Shown: positions 44,809-53,797 of the stretch, one piece after another
Position numbering within the stretch: position 1 is the first letter of the stretch
Layout: each line of letters begins with the position of its first letter
DNA from: Hymenobacter busanensis
Lineage (GTDB): Bacteria; Bacteroidota; Bacteroidia; Cytophagales; Hymenobacteraceae
Reading direction: 5' to 3'
Length of the DNA: 64,000 bases
Assembly (NCBI RefSeq): GCF_008727865.1
Contig: NZ_VTWU01000001.1
Coordinates: forward strand, 868,001-932,000
Made by a program: the position numbers and the translations under genes
The notes under the pieces: generated by a model
Told to the model about the DNA's origin: nothing
What the model saw: the letters and a program-made list of their open reading frames with translations, nothing else
Databases searched by the model: none

Positions 44809-44839
44809 GGCAGCGTTGGGCAGGTGGGAAATGGGGTGG

Positions 44840-44847
44840 CTAAGGTA
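44840..44847 (-). promoter_or_regulatory. Putative -7 box TACCTTAG
   Basis: Minus strand, 31 nt before the IcmF start; one mismatch to TAnnTTTG. Confidence 0.4.
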
Positions 44848-44892
44848 CGAAAAAGGGGTGGTGGGGCTTACAAGTGTTAGGCTGGTTCAGTT

Positions 44893-45267
44893 CTAATAGG
44901 GAGTATCCAAAAAGGTCAGCAAGTCAGCGAAGGTTTCACCTATCTGCACAGCATCTTCCCCAGAGTCACCAATAAAAGGTGTCATATATAAATGACCGGT
45001 TGTTTTTTCAACGGCACAAGCCTCGCCCACGCCGTAGGTGCCTATGAGGAATAGACCTGGGTAAAACTCATCAACGCCATAGTCGGCATTGATTTCAACA
45101 AGTTCATCAAGTGGCCAAAGCTCCAAGTCCTTTTCAATTCCAGTAAGCCGAGCACCATTGCTGCCGGACATGAAGTTGAGGTAGCCTGGCGGAAGGGGAA
45201 ACCCGGTTGCCTGCGCAAACGCCTCTAGACCCTGTGTACTTGGAGGTGGATTAGTTTCAATAGTCAT
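44893..45267 (-). CDS. SMI1/KNR4 (SUKH) family protein
   Basis: The 124-residue protein has the SUKH-type pattern: an N-terminal helix (LEAFAQATGFPLPPGYLNFM), then LWPLDELVEIN, a strand pair around FLIGTYGVGEACAVE, HLYMTPFIGDSGEDA and a final helix FADLLTFLDTPY. SUKH domains serve as immunity proteins in polymorphic toxin systems and as scaffold proteins elsewhere. Its G+C is lower than the neighbours. The ATG at 45267 lies 11 nt after the stop of the DUF434 gene, so the two should be co-transcribed. There is no obvious toxin beside it other than that partner. Confidence 0.82.
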   Translation of the reverse strand: MTIETNPPPSTQGLEAFAQATGFPLPPGYLNFMSGSNGARLTGIEKDLELWPLDELVEINADYGVDEFYPGLFLIGTYGVGEACAVEKTTGHLYMTPFIGDSGEDAVQIGETFADLLTFLDTPY

Positions 45268-45278
45268 TGGGGCAATGG

Positions 45279-46022
45279 TTAAGAAGTAAATGCGTCTGTT
45301 TCGTCCTGACTTAAATCCAGCAGCCAGCGCGGCGGCGCGGCCTCCAGCGCTAGGGCCGCCAGATTGAGCCAGCAATTAGCGCGGTCGAGCACAACCGAGT
45401 CGGAAGTCACGACGATGTCTGCGGTGTCTACCAGCACGCTGTCGGGGTTCATCACCACTTCGGCCGTCCAGGGCAGGCCGAGCTCGGGGCCCAGGTCGCG
45501 CAGGCGCGCCGCGAGCCGGCCGCTGTTGGACACGGGCTGGTCGAGCAGCCAGCGGATGGGGCCGGGGTTGAGCGGTAGCAGGGCCGCAGCGGTGAGGCGA
45601 ATGGCGCGGTCGGTTTCCTGCACGGCGCGGTAGGTGCCGTGGATGCTGGACAGGTCGCGCAGGGCGCCGTCGCGGCCGCGCAGCACCACGCCACCGCTCA
45701 GGGCCGTTTCGAGGGTGATGAGCAGGTTGAAGCCGTCGATGGCGACCGGGCGGCCGCCGAGGTTGGTGGCGGACAGCTGCTTGGCAGTGCGAAGGGTAAG
45801 CTGCTCGTCGGTGCAGGCGGCGCGGCCCACGGCCCAGCGCTGCCGCTCCGTCAGGGCATGCCGGTCGCCCACCAGCTTCAGGGTGGCGCCAGGTGGGTAG
45901 CCGCGCGCCAGAAGCCAGCACAGCTCCGCAACGGCGCGGCCGAGCACCGGCACCCATTTGGGGGCAAACAACTCATTATCGGCGGGGTGAGGGCCCCGGT
46001 GGCGGGTCTCGGCAGGGCGCAT
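45279..46022 (-). CDS. DUF434 (with DUF5616-type C-terminal domain) protein, PIN/NYN-like pattern
   Basis: The 247-residue protein starts with the DUF434 helical domain (LCWLLARGYPPGATLKLVGDRHALTERQR, residues 34-62). The C-terminal domain from about 90 has an acidic layout like PIN/NYN nucleases: AIDGFNLLITLE (Asp96, Asn99, Glu105), LLDQPVSNSG (Asp161), and VDTADIVVTSDSVVLD (Asp199, Asp202, Asp208). I infer a nuclease-type fold; activity is not established for the family, as far as I recall. The ATG at 46022 is preferred over an upstream one. It sits directly upstream of the SUKH gene with 11 nt between them, a layout seen in effector and immunity pairs. Confidence 0.8.
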   Translation of the reverse strand: MRPAETRHRGPHPADNELFAPKWVPVLGRAVAELCWLLARGYPPGATLKLVGDRHALTERQRWAVGRAACTDEQLTLRTAKQLSATNLGGRPVAIDGFNLLITLETALSGGVVLRGRDGALRDLSSIHGTYRAVQETDRAIRLTAAALLPLNPGPIRWLLDQPVSNSGRLAARLRDLGPELGLPWTAEVVMNPDSVLVDTADIVVTSDSVVLDRANCWLNLAALALEAAPPRWLLDLSQDETDAFTS

Positions 46023-46091
46023 AAGCAAGCGTAAAGTGGGACCAGCAGGCAAGTTGGGCGATATTCCGCAACCGTATGCAAGCCGCCATTC

Positions 46092-46946
46092 TTACTCCGT
46101 CAGCAGCGAGAAGTACAAGCTCGGCTGCATGGGGTGGATCGTCCAGAGGGCCTGGCTGTTTTCGCGCTCCACCATCACCTGCTTGGGCTGGCGCTTGACG
46201 GGGATGCTGAAGTACTTGTTTGCGGGCTTGGTTTTCTCGCTCTGCAGCCACTGGATGGTGGCCACCACCGGCTGGGCCTCAAGGGTAAGATTGTAGGGAC
46301 GCAAATCGACCGTGAGCCAGCCTTTTTGCTTGGCGGCGGTGGTCAACTGGATATCCTGGGAGAGCAGCGGCTTGCCGGGGCGGCCTTGCTCCAAGGTGTA
46401 GAGGTTGAGGCGGAAACGCAGGTGCTCGTACTGGTTGTCGAGAAGGAAGACGTGGAATTCTTCGAGCAGGGCGTGGCTTTTGGGCATGAGCACCGCGCCC
46501 AGCTCCCAGCCCCATTCATCGTCGACGGTTTCCTTCCCCGAGGAGCCGGCCATCCACCGCACGTCGCCTTTCTCCTGGGTGCGGCCCAGCACGGCGGGGT
46601 GTACGGGCCGGTGCGCAATGGTTACGTTGCTGATCAGCTGCTCCTGGGGCATCAGCTGAAACTCCCGCTGGCCGGCAGCCAAGGCTGCCGGCAGCACCAC
46701 CTCGCGCGAAAACCCAACGCTGGTGATGATTAAGGTATCGGCCGGGCCGGCGGGCAGGCGCAGCAGGTAGCGGCCTTGTTCATCAGCCACGGTGCCGAGG
46801 CCGCGGCGGGGTACACCCAGCGTTGCGAAGGGCACGGGCTGGCCGGTGCGGGCATTCAGCACCCGGCCTTCGAGGGGAAGGATTTGCGCCTGGGCCGCCA
46901 GAGCAAAGAAGCCGAAAAGCATGACCGCCAGTAGCCGATTGAGCAT
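46092..46946 (-). CDS. Exported protein with carboxypeptidase regulatory-like domain
   Basis: The 284-residue protein has a signal peptide cut near AAQAQ-IL (residue 22) and a CarboxypepD_reg-like beta sandwich (residues 24-110): LEGRVLNARTGQPVPFATLGVP, LGTVADEQGRYLLRLP and TLIITSVGFSREVV. The rest (110-284) is a beta-rich domain of unknown type. This front domain is common at the N-termini of Bacteroidota outer-membrane transporters, but no barrel follows here, so the protein probably stays periplasmic or surface-exposed. The start at 46946 opens the signal. TACCTTTA lies 38 nt upstream. Confidence 0.85.
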   Translation of the reverse strand: MLNRLLAVMLFGFFALAAQAQILPLEGRVLNARTGQPVPFATLGVPRRGLGTVADEQGRYLLRLPAGPADTLIITSVGFSREVVLPAALAAGQREFQLMPQEQLISNVTIAHRPVHPAVLGRTQEKGDVRWMAGSSGKETVDDEWGWELGAVLMPKSHALLEEFHVFLLDNQYEHLRFRLNLYTLEQGRPGKPLLSQDIQLTTAAKQKGWLTVDLRPYNLTLEAQPVVATIQWLQSEKTKPANKYFSIPVKRQPKQVMVERENSQALWTIHPMQPSLYFSLLTE

Positions 46947-46983
46947 GCAGATACAGAAACGTAGATAAACCCTGAAGAATGGG

Positions 46984-46991
46984 TAAAGGTA
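46984..46991 (-). promoter_or_regulatory. Putative -7 box TACCTTTA
   Basis: Minus strand, 37 nt before the start at 46946; one mismatch to TAnnTTTG. Confidence 0.35.
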
Positions 46992-47183
46992 CAGCTTCAT
47001 TCTACCTACCGTCTAAAGTATAGAAGTGGTGGTTTTAGAAAAGCCAACCCGGGGCCGTACCCGCAATTGCGGTACAACGACCGTTTGCAGAGCAGCGCCG
47101 AAATACCCATGTTTGGTTCGGTAGAAATGGTTTTCTGCCGCGGCCCGGCGCACGGGTCGGTTTTGTTTCTTCTTCGCTTGTTT

Positions 47184-47717
47184 ATGGATTCACCGTATCT
47201 CGGGCAAATATGCCTGGTTGGCTTCACGTTTGCGCCCCGCGGATGGGCGCTTTGCAACGGTCAACTTTTATCGATTTCCCAACACAGCGCCTTGTTTCGG
47301 CTGTTGGGCACTACCTACGGCGGCGACGGGAGGTCGACGTTTGCTTTGCCCGATCTGCGCAACCGCACCGCTCTGGGCGCCGGGCAAGGCACTGGCCTGA
47401 GCGAGTACGCGCTCGGGACCCAGGCCGGCGAGGCAACGGTTACCCTGAAAATCGACGAAGTACCGGCGCACGCCCATGTGGTAACCGGCACCGTGCGTGC
47501 CTCCGGCAACGCGGCCGACACGACCAACCCAGCGGGCGGCTACTGGGCCACGCAGCCCGACAGCCAGTACGGCGAAGACGCCGGTTTCGACCGCATGGCC
47601 GCCAATCTGGTGGTGGGCAAAACCGACGTGCAAGGGCAGGACCAGGCTCACGACAACCTGATGCCCTACCTCACACTGAACTACATCATTGCCATCCAAG
47701 GCGAATACCCGCGTTAA
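47184..47717 (+). CDS. Phage tail-collar (microcystin-dependent protein type) domain protein
   Basis: The 177-residue protein starts MDSPYLGQICLVGFTFAPRG and carries one tail-collar domain with the usual landmarks: GWALCNGQLLSISQ, FRLLGTTYGGDGRSTFALPDLRNR, the HAHVVTG turn and the closing YLTLNYIIAIQGEYP. These small proteins form trimeric, phage-tail-like tips and are common in Bacteroidota as gene sets of about three. The next gene starts 13 nt later, so both are one transcript. The ATG at 47184 is used in place of an earlier frame start that runs through noncoding sequence. No phage structural or tailocin gene is near. Confidence 0.9.
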   Translation: MDSPYLGQICLVGFTFAPRGWALCNGQLLSISQHSALFRLLGTTYGGDGRSTFALPDLRNRTALGAGQGTGLSEYALGTQAGEATVTLKIDEVPAHAHVVTGTVRASGNAADTTNPAGGYWATQPDSQYGEDAGFDRMAANLVVGKTDVQGQDQAHDNLMPYLTLNYIIAIQGEYPR

Positions 47718-47730
47718 GAGAATCGATACC

Positions 47731-48801
47731 ATGAGACAATACATTGGCGAAGTGCGCACGTTTGCCGGTCGCACCGCTCCCGAAGGCTGGGCATTGTGCG
47801 ACGGCCGCAGCCTAAATCCGGAAGAGTACCCCGTTCTGTTTCGCCTGATTGGTACAACCTACGGCGGCAACTTCACCGCTTTCAAAATTCCCGACCTGCG
47901 CAGCCGGGTGGCTACCGGCGTAGGCACCGGTCCCCAAGGCACGAGCTACACGTTGGGCGAAACCGGCGGTTCCGAAACCGTCACCCTTACCCGCTCGAAC
48001 CTGCCCCAGCACACCCACGCCGTAGAAGCGCTGGTGAGCGTGGTAACTCAGGGCAGCGGCCGTACCGCCGACCCCGCCAACGGCCGGCCCAGCGTCGCGC
48101 AGGCCGATGCGTTTGGCTCGGTCGCCACGGAAGGTACTGCGCTTGCTTACAACGCTTTGGGCGGCTACAGCTCCCCCGTGGGCGGGCAGCAGTCCCACAG
48201 CAACATCCAGCCCGTGCTGGCCATCAACTACATGATTGCCCTGACTGGCGCTGACCCGGAAACCACCACGCCTAGCGAACTGGTGCCCGAAGCCTATATC
48301 GGCGACATAATGCTGGTCGCCTTTCCCGATTATCCCCGGGGGTGGATACCGTGCCGGGGCGCGTCGTTGCCCATCAAAGGAAACGAGGCGCTGCATTCGT
48401 TGTTGGGCACTCTCTACGGCAGCTCACCCGAGCATTTCAACCTGCCCAACCTGCAAGGCCGCGTGCCGGTGGGCGCCACCACGCCCGAGCAAGTGGGTAT
48501 CACCGGCGGCCGCGACACGGTAGCGTTGACCCTAGCCCAGCTGCCCGCCCACAACCACACGGTAGCCCTGACCATGAACACTGCCTTGGAGGTGGCCAAC
48601 ACTTCCCCGGCCGGCAATTACCCCGGCAACGGCTCGAGTGCCCAGTACAGCACCAGCCCCGGCACCGATTTTATGGCGGCCGATGCCGTTCAGGTTTCGG
48701 CGGCGGCAGTCGGCGGCAGCCTGCCCCACGAAAACCGCCAGCCCTACCTGGGCCTAAGCTACCTGATTGCTCTACAGGGGTTGTTCCCGTCGCGCCCCTG
48801 A
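47731..48801 (+). CDS. Two tandem phage tail-collar domains in one protein
   Basis: The 356-residue protein has two full tail-collar domains. The first (residues 1-175) reads IGEVRTFAGRTAPEGWALCDG, LIGTTYGGNFTAFKIPDL and LAINYMIALTG; the second (about 188-356) reads IGDIMLVAFPDYPRGWIPCRG, LLGTLYGSSPEHFNLPNLQG and LGLSYLIALQG. A Glu/Thr/Pro linker (ADPETTTPSELVPEA) joins them. In related genomes three separate genes of about 180 residues are usual; here the second and third appear fused, an inference from layout. With the upstream gene it gives three collar domains in two polypeptides. Confidence 0.88.
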   Translation: MRQYIGEVRTFAGRTAPEGWALCDGRSLNPEEYPVLFRLIGTTYGGNFTAFKIPDLRSRVATGVGTGPQGTSYTLGETGGSETVTLTRSNLPQHTHAVEALVSVVTQGSGRTADPANGRPSVAQADAFGSVATEGTALAYNALGGYSSPVGGQQSHSNIQPVLAINYMIALTGADPETTTPSELVPEAYIGDIMLVAFPDYPRGWIPCRGASLPIKGNEALHSLLGTLYGSSPEHFNLPNLQGRVPVGATTPEQVGITGGRDTVALTLAQLPAHNHTVALTMNTALEVANTSPAGNYPGNGSSAQYSTSPGTDFMAADAVQVSAAAVGGSLPHENRQPYLGLSYLIALQGLFPSRP

Positions 48802-48823
48802 GCAGGCAACTGCAACCAAGCCT

Positions 48824-48871
48824 AAACACGACAGCGCCAGCCGTATCTACTACGTGGCGCTGTCGTGTTTT
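48824..48871. terminator. Hairpin terminator between convergent genes
   Basis: Stem AAACACGACAGCGCCA/TGGCGCTGTCGTGTTT (48824-48839 and 48855-48870) with a 15-nt loop. It ends 7 nt before the next minus-strand stop. Confidence 0.8.
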
Positions 48872-48877
48872 GAGGGC

Positions 48878-49228
48878 TTACTTTTTGGTTTTATCTACCA
48901 ACTGCAGCAGCTCATCAGCGGCTGTTTCGATGTCGCGGTATCCTTGCTGGGCGGCGCGTTCCTTGGCCGCAATCAGCCCGTCGCGGTGCAGCTTCTGGAA
49001 GTCGCCGACGGGAAATTTGTACCGGTCCTTAGTGTCTTCGCCGGCGCTGGCATCCACGCCCAGGTGCCACTTGCCGTATTCGGCATACTCGTGCTTTTCG
49101 AGGTAGGCGTTTTCCTTTTTCGTATCGGGGTTATGCTCGCCCCAATGGCCTTCGTCGTGCAGTACTTTGCCGGCACGGATCAGCTGTTGAGCGTAGGAAA
49201 CAGCTTCGGGATTGAGTTTGACAGCCAT
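48878..49228 (-). CDS. Conserved small hypothetical protein
   Basis: The 116-residue protein is cytoplasmic and charged, starting MAVKLNPEAVSYAQQLIRAGK. Landmarks are WGEHNPDTKKENAYLEKH, YGKWHLGVDASAGEDTKDRYKFP, GDFQKLHRDGLIAAK and a C-terminal helix. From memory, close relatives occur widely in actinobacteria and other phyla as unstudied proteins, and the YGKWxLGxD and DRYKFPxGDF stretches are the conserved part. No catalytic motif is obvious. It is convergent with the tail-collar genes and ends at their terminator. Function unknown. Confidence 0.85.
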   Translation of the reverse strand: MAVKLNPEAVSYAQQLIRAGKVLHDEGHWGEHNPDTKKENAYLEKHEYAEYGKWHLGVDASAGEDTKDRYKFPVGDFQKLHRDGLIAAKERAAQQGYRDIETAADELLQLVDKTKK

Positions 49229-49309
49229 GGCGGGACAGGAGTTTGGGTGAACTGTTCCCGTCTATACGCAAACGTTGCCGACCCGTTTGGTTGCCCGGTG
49301 CGGCAACGG

Positions 49310-50161
49310 TTAGCCGAGGGAAATGCCGTGGCCCAGCACCACTCGAAATAGGAGCAGCACCGCGGCCAGCAAGCCCACAAGCTCCCAGGCAATGCGCGTT
49401 TTCTGGGGCACCGGCAGCGTAAACTCAAACAGCTGGTTGGCGGCGGCCAGGGCCAGCGGGCCAATGAGCAGTACCATGGTTGCGAAGTGCAGCTCCTCGT
49501 TCAGCGTCAGGGCCGGCCACTTGAGCAGGGCCACGATGACCGAGCCCAGCACCCACGGCGCCAGGAGCGTGCTAACTAGGAGCACGGCGCGGTTGCGGTA
49601 CTTCATCAGCGAAATGGAGTCGTGGCTTTGCAGAAACAGCACCGCCGCGAAATAACCCAGCGCTACTTGGATCAAGCCAAACACCACGGCCACGATGACG
49701 TTTGGCACGTTGCCGGCCAGAAACAGCCAGCTGGGAATGTACCAGAAACCCGACTGCGTGAACGTATCGGCCACCATCGCGCCAAAGAACATGTTGCAGC
49801 AGTGCAACGCCAGCCACAGCAGAAACTGCTTGAGCAGACCCCGCTGCTGCCGCGCCCGGTACCAGAAGACCAGCAGGGCTGCCGTGCCCAGCAGAAAGCA
49901 CACCAGCGGCCCCACGCTGTACACGGCCAGCACCGCCACGCGCCACCATTCGGGGTTGGTAATGCGAAACTCAACCCGCTCCAGGTGCCAGGTAAGCGGA
50001 ATGCTCAGGCGCCGCGCCATCCGGATGGTAGCCAGCTGGTAAGCCGTTGTGGTGAGCAAATACGCCAGCACGTAGAGCACGGTGGCATTCAGGCCAGCTA
50101 TGAGCGCCTTCTGGCGAATACCGGCGGAAGCGGAGGGGAGCGTAGTATCGGTGGTGGTCAT
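49310..50161 (-). CDS. Multi-pass membrane protein of unknown function
   Basis: The 283-residue protein has about seven hydrophobic helices (near residues 24-44, 78-101, 113-133, 145-170, 175-192, 207-230 and 245-278), the last four tightly spaced. A short N-terminal cytoplasmic segment begins MTTTDTTLPSAS. No transport signature or conserved catalytic residue is visible. The start at 50161 is chosen over a longer frame. A TACTTTGG on the minus strand at about 50179 is a weak -7 candidate. It is divergent from lepA. Function unknown. Confidence 0.72.
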   Translation of the reverse strand: MTTTDTTLPSASAGIRQKALIAGLNATVLYVLAYLLTTTAYQLATIRMARRLSIPLTWHLERVEFRITNPEWWRVAVLAVYSVGPLVCFLLGTAALLVFWYRARQQRGLLKQFLLWLALHCCNMFFGAMVADTFTQSGFWYIPSWLFLAGNVPNVIVAVVFGLIQVALGYFAAVLFLQSHDSISLMKYRNRAVLLVSTLLAPWVLGSVIVALLKWPALTLNEELHFATMVLLIGPLALAAANQLFEFTLPVPQKTRIAWELVGLLAAVLLLFRVVLGHGISLG

Positions 50162-50245
50162 GCTGCAAGGAACTCCGCCCAAAGTACGGCGGTTGCCTGC
50201 ATGGGAGCAAGCGGCCACGGCTTAGCTTTTGCCGCCCGAAAGGCC

Positions 50246-50253
50246 TACCTTTG
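50246..50253 (+). promoter_or_regulatory. Putative -7 box TACCTTTG
   Basis: Plus strand, 26 nt before the lepA GTG; exact match to TAnnTTTG, implying a 5' leader of about 15-20 nt. Confidence 0.55.
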
Positions 50254-50279
50254 CCGCTACAAAACCGTATTTCCGCCGA

Positions 50280-52067
50280 GTGAAGAACATCCGCAACTTC
50301 TGCATCATTGCCCACATCGACCACGGCAAAAGCACGCTGGCCGACCGTCTGCTGGAATTTACCAGCACCGTGGCCAAGCGCGATATGCAGGCCCAATTGC
50401 TCGACAACATGGATTTGGAGCGGGAGCGGGGCATCACCATCAAGAGCCACGCCATCCAGATGCAGTTTCCCTACAAAGGGGAAGTGTACACGCTCAACCT
50501 GATTGATACTCCCGGTCACGTCGACTTCAGCTACGAAGTATCCCGCTCCATTGCTGCCTGCGAAGGCGCCCTGCTGATTGTGGACGCCTCGCAAGGCATC
50601 GAGGCCCAGACGATTTCCAACCTCTACCTCGCCATCGGGGCCGACCTGGAAATCATTCCGGTGCTCAACAAGATTGACCTGCCGCACGCCATGCCCGAGG
50701 AAGTGTCCGACGAAATCGTGGACCTGATCGGTTGCAAGCACGAGGACATCATCCATGCTTCCGGCAAAATCGGGCTTGGCATCGAAGACATCCTGAACGC
50801 CATTGTGGAGCGCGTGCCGGCCCCGTCGGGCGACCCGGAAGCCCCGCTGCAGGCGCTCATCTTCGACTCGGTATTCAACTCCTACCGCGGCATCGAAGTG
50901 CTGTTCCGCATCAAGAACGGCACCATGCGCAAGGGCGACAAGCTGCGCTTCTTGGCCACCGGTAAGGAATACGGCGCCGACGAAATCGGTATTCTGGGCC
51001 TGAACCAGGAGCCCCGCCCCGAAATGTCGGCTGGCAACGTGGGCTACCTGATTTCGGGCATTAAAGAAGCCCGTGAAGTAAAAGTTGGCGACACCATCAC
51101 CCACGTGGCGCGCCCCACGCAGGAGGCCATCGTAGGCTTCGAGGACGTGAAGCCGATGGTGTTTGCCGGCATCTACCCCGTCGATACCACCGAGTACGAA
51201 GAGCTGCGCTCCTGCATGGAAAAGCTGCAGCTCAACGACGCCTCGCTGGTATGGGAGCCGGAAACCTCGGCCGCGCTTGGCTTTGGCTTCCGTTGCGGCT
51301 TCCTGGGCATGCTGCACATGGAAATTGTGCAGGAGCGCTTGGAGCGCGAGTTCAACATGACCGTGATTACCACGGTGCCGTCGGTGCAGTTCAAGGTCAC
51401 CACCAACCGCGACGAGCTGAAGATGGTATCGGCCCCGAGCGAAATGCCCGAGCCGAACCTGATCAAGTTCATCGAGGAGCCCTACATCAAGGCCCAGATT
51501 ATCACGGCCGCCGAGTTTGTGGGCCCGATCATCACGCTGTGCATGGAAAAGCGTGGCATCATCAAAGGCCAGTCGTATCTTACGTCCGAGCGGGTAGAAC
51601 TGTCGTTTGAGCTGCCGCTGTCGGAAATCGTGTTCGACTTCTTCGACAAGCTCAAGACCATTTCGCGCGGCTACGCCTCACTCGACTACGAGCTGATCGG
51701 CTTTCGCGAGTCGGACATGGTGAAGCTCGACGTGATGCTCAACGGCGAAAAGGTCGATGCCCTGTCGGCCATCGTGCACCGCTCCAAGAGCTACGACTGG
51801 GGCAAGCGCCTCTGCGAGAAGCTCAAGGAACTGCTGCCGCGCCAGATGTTCGAAATTGCCATTCAGGCTGCCATCGGGCAGAAAATCGTGGCCCGCGAAA
51901 CGGTGAAGGCCCTGCGCAAAAACGTAATTGCCAAGTGCTACGGCGGCGACATTTCGCGGAAGCGCAAGCTGCTCGAAAAGCAGAAAGAAGGCAAGAAACG
52001 GATGCGCCAAGTGGGCTCCGTGGAAATACCGCAAGAAGCCTTCCTGGCCGTCTTGAAAATCGACTAA
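50280..52067 (+). CDS. lepA: Elongation factor 4 (LepA) GTPase
   Basis: LepA is a ribosome-binding translational GTPase that back-translocates or remodels stalled ribosomes. The 595-residue protein has the G1 motif AHIDHGKST at the N-terminus, G2/G3 segments ([21 protein letters not shown]) and the NKIDLP G4 motif, then domains II, III, V and the unique LepA C-terminal domain ([21 protein letters not shown]). The GTG at 50280 puts the start at [11 protein letters not shown], the usual N-terminus; 17 upstream codons overlap the -7 box. Length is exactly family-typical. Confidence 0.97.
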   Translation: MKNIRNFCIIAHIDHGKSTLADRLLEFTSTVAKRDMQAQLLDNMDLERERGITIKSHAIQMQFPYKGEVYTLNLIDTPGHVDFSYEVSRSIAACEGALLIVDASQGIEAQTISNLYLAIGADLEIIPVLNKIDLPHAMPEEVSDEIVDLIGCKHEDIIHASGKIGLGIEDILNAIVERVPAPSGDPEAPLQALIFDSVFNSYRGIEVLFRIKNGTMRKGDKLRFLATGKEYGADEIGILGLNQEPRPEMSAGNVGYLISGIKEAREVKVGDTITHVARPTQEAIVGFEDVKPMVFAGIYPVDTTEYEELRSCMEKLQLNDASLVWEPETSAALGFGFRCGFLGMLHMEIVQERLEREFNMTVITTVPSVQFKVTTNRDELKMVSAPSEMPEPNLIKFIEEPYIKAQIITAAEFVGPIITLCMEKRGIIKGQSYLTSERVELSFELPLSEIVFDFFDKLKTISRGYASLDYELIGFRESDMVKLDVMLNGEKVDALSAIVHRSKSYDWGKRLCEKLKELLPRQMFEIAIQAAIGQKIVARETVKALRKNVIAKCYGGDISRKRKLLEKQKEGKKRMRQVGSVEIPQEAFLAVLKID

Positions 52068-52071
52068 TACC

Positions 52072-52101
52072 AAAAACGCGGCCCCGAGCCGCGTTTTTTT
52101 T
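52072..52101 (+). terminator. Hairpin terminator after lepA
   Basis: Stem AAAAACGCGGC/GCCGCGTTTTT with a 5-nt loop and a T8 tail, 4 nt after the stop. Confidence 0.92.
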
Positions 52102-52163
52102 GCGCGTTACTTTTTCACCCTCATTCAGTTCTTGTAAAAGCTCTGTCTGATCAAGCCCAAGCC

Positions 52164-52358
52164 ATGATTAACAACTTAACCAAGAACTGCACGAACGAAA
52201 GCCAACTGGAGAAGGTCCGCCGCGGCCAGGAACTGAAATTCCGGTGGCGCGACGATTGGCCGGTAATGGAACAGGAAATCCTGAAAGCCGGCCGCGAAGC
52301 CATTGCGCGCTACGAGGAAAGCCACCAAAACAAGCAGGCTCAATCTTCCGCTAGCTAA
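52164..52358 (+). CDS. Small charged hypothetical protein
   Basis: The 64-residue protein is highly charged (KVRRGQELKFRWRDDWPVMEQEILKAGREAIARYEESH) with a helical C-terminus and a Ser/Ala tail. It has no signal or Cys pattern and no recognisable family. It lies 62 nt after the lepA terminator and 20 nt before the next gene on the same strand. Codon use is GC-rich in its second half. Real but unassigned. Confidence 0.55.
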   Translation: MINNLTKNCTNESQLEKVRRGQELKFRWRDDWPVMEQEILKAGREAIARYEESHQNKQAQSSAS

Positions 52359-52378
52359 GCACCAAGAGCGTCATTGCT

Positions 52379-52843
52379 ATGGCACAAGCCGCGACCATAT
52401 CTACCGAAACGCTGCATGAGTTGGTCGTATCGATGGTTGGGGCCGAAGCCTGGCGAAGCAGAGCAGGGAGTGGGACCGGTTCCATTTTTACAATGGAATT
52501 CGGACCGCCACTTCCTGACAATGCTCGGCAAGGAGAATTCTCCTTGATGGTATACTGTGCGTGGCGCATCGGGGCGGCTGGCAATATCTTGACAAGCTGG
52601 CATGACGATTCCGAAAGCTGCTTGGCGCCTGGGTTAGCGGCCCTTGAAGGGGCGAAGGTGCGCCACGTGGAGCTTTCAGGCTGGAAGGACCTGACGATTC
52701 AGTTTGACAACGGGCAGGAATTACACCTTTTCGTTGACTTCTCGCCTCAGCATGATTTCGATACTAGTTGGTTTATTATCCAGCACGGCAAGTTTTGCTA
52801 CTCAGTGAATACCGATAATACCGTCTCGCGAGAATCCACCTAA
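52379..52843 (+). CDS. Hypothetical protein, small immunity-like fold suggested
   Basis: The 154-residue protein has a beta-rich pattern (GSIFTMEFGPPL, GEFSLMVYCAWRIG, DLTIQFDNGQELHLFVDFS, TSWFIIQHGKF). This resembles small cytoplasmic families, some of them immunity-like, but I cannot name a family with confidence. G+C is modestly below neighbours, especially towards the 3' end. It sits in a run of small genes between lepA and folD, with gaps of 20 and 39 nt, so it may be co-transcribed with the 64-residue gene. Function unknown. Confidence 0.65.
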   Translation: MAQAATISTETLHELVVSMVGAEAWRSRAGSGTGSIFTMEFGPPLPDNARQGEFSLMVYCAWRIGAAGNILTSWHDDSESCLAPGLAALEGAKVRHVELSGWKDLTIQFDNGQELHLFVDFSPQHDFDTSWFIIQHGKFCYSVNTDNTVSREST

Positions 52844-52882
52844 CACGTTCTGACTTCTCACTCAAGCCAACCAGTAAACCGC

Positions 52883-53797
52883 ATGACGACTGCCCCCGAA
52901 GCGCCCGCCACCTACCGCCTCATCGACGGCAAGCAAACCGCCGAGGACATCAAGCACGAAATTGCTATTGAAGTGGAAAAGCTGCGCGCCGACGGCCGCA
53001 AGATTCCGCACTTGGCTGCCATTCTCGTGGGTCACGATGGCGGCTCCGAAACCTACGTGCGCAACAAGGTTCTAGCGTGCCAGGCCGTGGGCTTCGGCTC
53101 TACGCTGCTGCGCTACGAAGACGACATCACCGAAGCCGACCTCTTGGCCAAGGTGGCCGAACTGAACCACGACCCGGAAATCGACGGCTTTATTGTGCAG
53201 CTGCCGCTGCCGGCGCACATCTCCTCGCAGAAGGTCATCGAAGCCATTCGGCCGGAGAAGGACGTGGACGGTTTTCACCCGATGAACATCGGTCGAATGG
53301 TGGCCGGGCTGCCTTCGTTGTTGCCCGCCACGCCCTCGGGTATTGTCGAATTGTTGCGTCGCTACCACATCAGCACCGATGGCAAACATTGCGTGGTTAT
53401 CGGCCGAAGCAACATTGTGGGCACGCCGGTTAGTATTCTGTTGGCTAAGAACTTAGAGCCGGGCAACTGCACGGTTACTTTATGCCATTCGCGCACCCAA
53501 GATCTGGCCAGCATCACCCGCACCGGCGACATCTTGGTAGCGGCCTTGGGCCGACCGGGTTTTGTGACGGCCGATATGGTAAAGCCCGGGGCTGTGGTTA
53601 TCGACGTGGGTACCACCCGCGTGGCCGACGACACGAAGAAGGCCGGCTGGGCCCTGCGCGGCGACGTGAAGTTCGACGAGGTGGCGCCGCTGGCCTCGTG
53701 CATTACGCCCGTGCCCGGTGGCGTAGGCCCCATGACTATTGCTATGTTGCTACAGAATACCCTGCGGGCAGCTACGGGCGAGGTGTATCCCCGCTAA
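52883..53797 (+). CDS. folD: Methylenetetrahydrofolate dehydrogenase/cyclohydrolase
   Basis: FolD is the bifunctional enzyme that oxidises 5,10-methylene-THF to methenyl-THF with NADP+ and hydrolyses it to 10-formyl-THF for purine synthesis and Met-tRNA formylation. The 304-residue protein has the YxxxK catalytic pair (SETYVRNK, Tyr58/Lys62), the substrate loop [12 protein letters not shown], the Rossmann [11 protein letters not shown] and the closing [18 protein letters not shown]. All residues needed for both activities appear present. The ATG at 52883 is natural. It precedes queE, 148 nt downstream. Confidence 0.97.
   Translation: MTTAPEAPATYRLIDGKQTAEDIKHEIAIEVEKLRADGRKIPHLAAILVGHDGGSETYVRNKVLACQAVGFGSTLLRYEDDITEADLLAKVAELNHDPEIDGFIVQLPLPAHISSQKVIEAIRPEKDVDGFHPMNIGRMVAGLPSLLPATPSGIVELLRRYHISTDGKHCVVIGRSNIVGTPVSILLAKNLEPGNCTVTLCHSRTQDLASITRTGDILVAALGRPGFVTADMVKPGAVVIDVGTTRVADDTKKAGWALRGDVKFDEVAPLASCITPVPGGVGPMTIAMLLQNTLRAATGEVYPR

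Noticed and set aside
47067-47183. N-terminal extension of the first tail-collar gene
   Set aside because: The added 39 residues do not resemble any family N-terminus; the ATG at 47184 begins the conserved domain.
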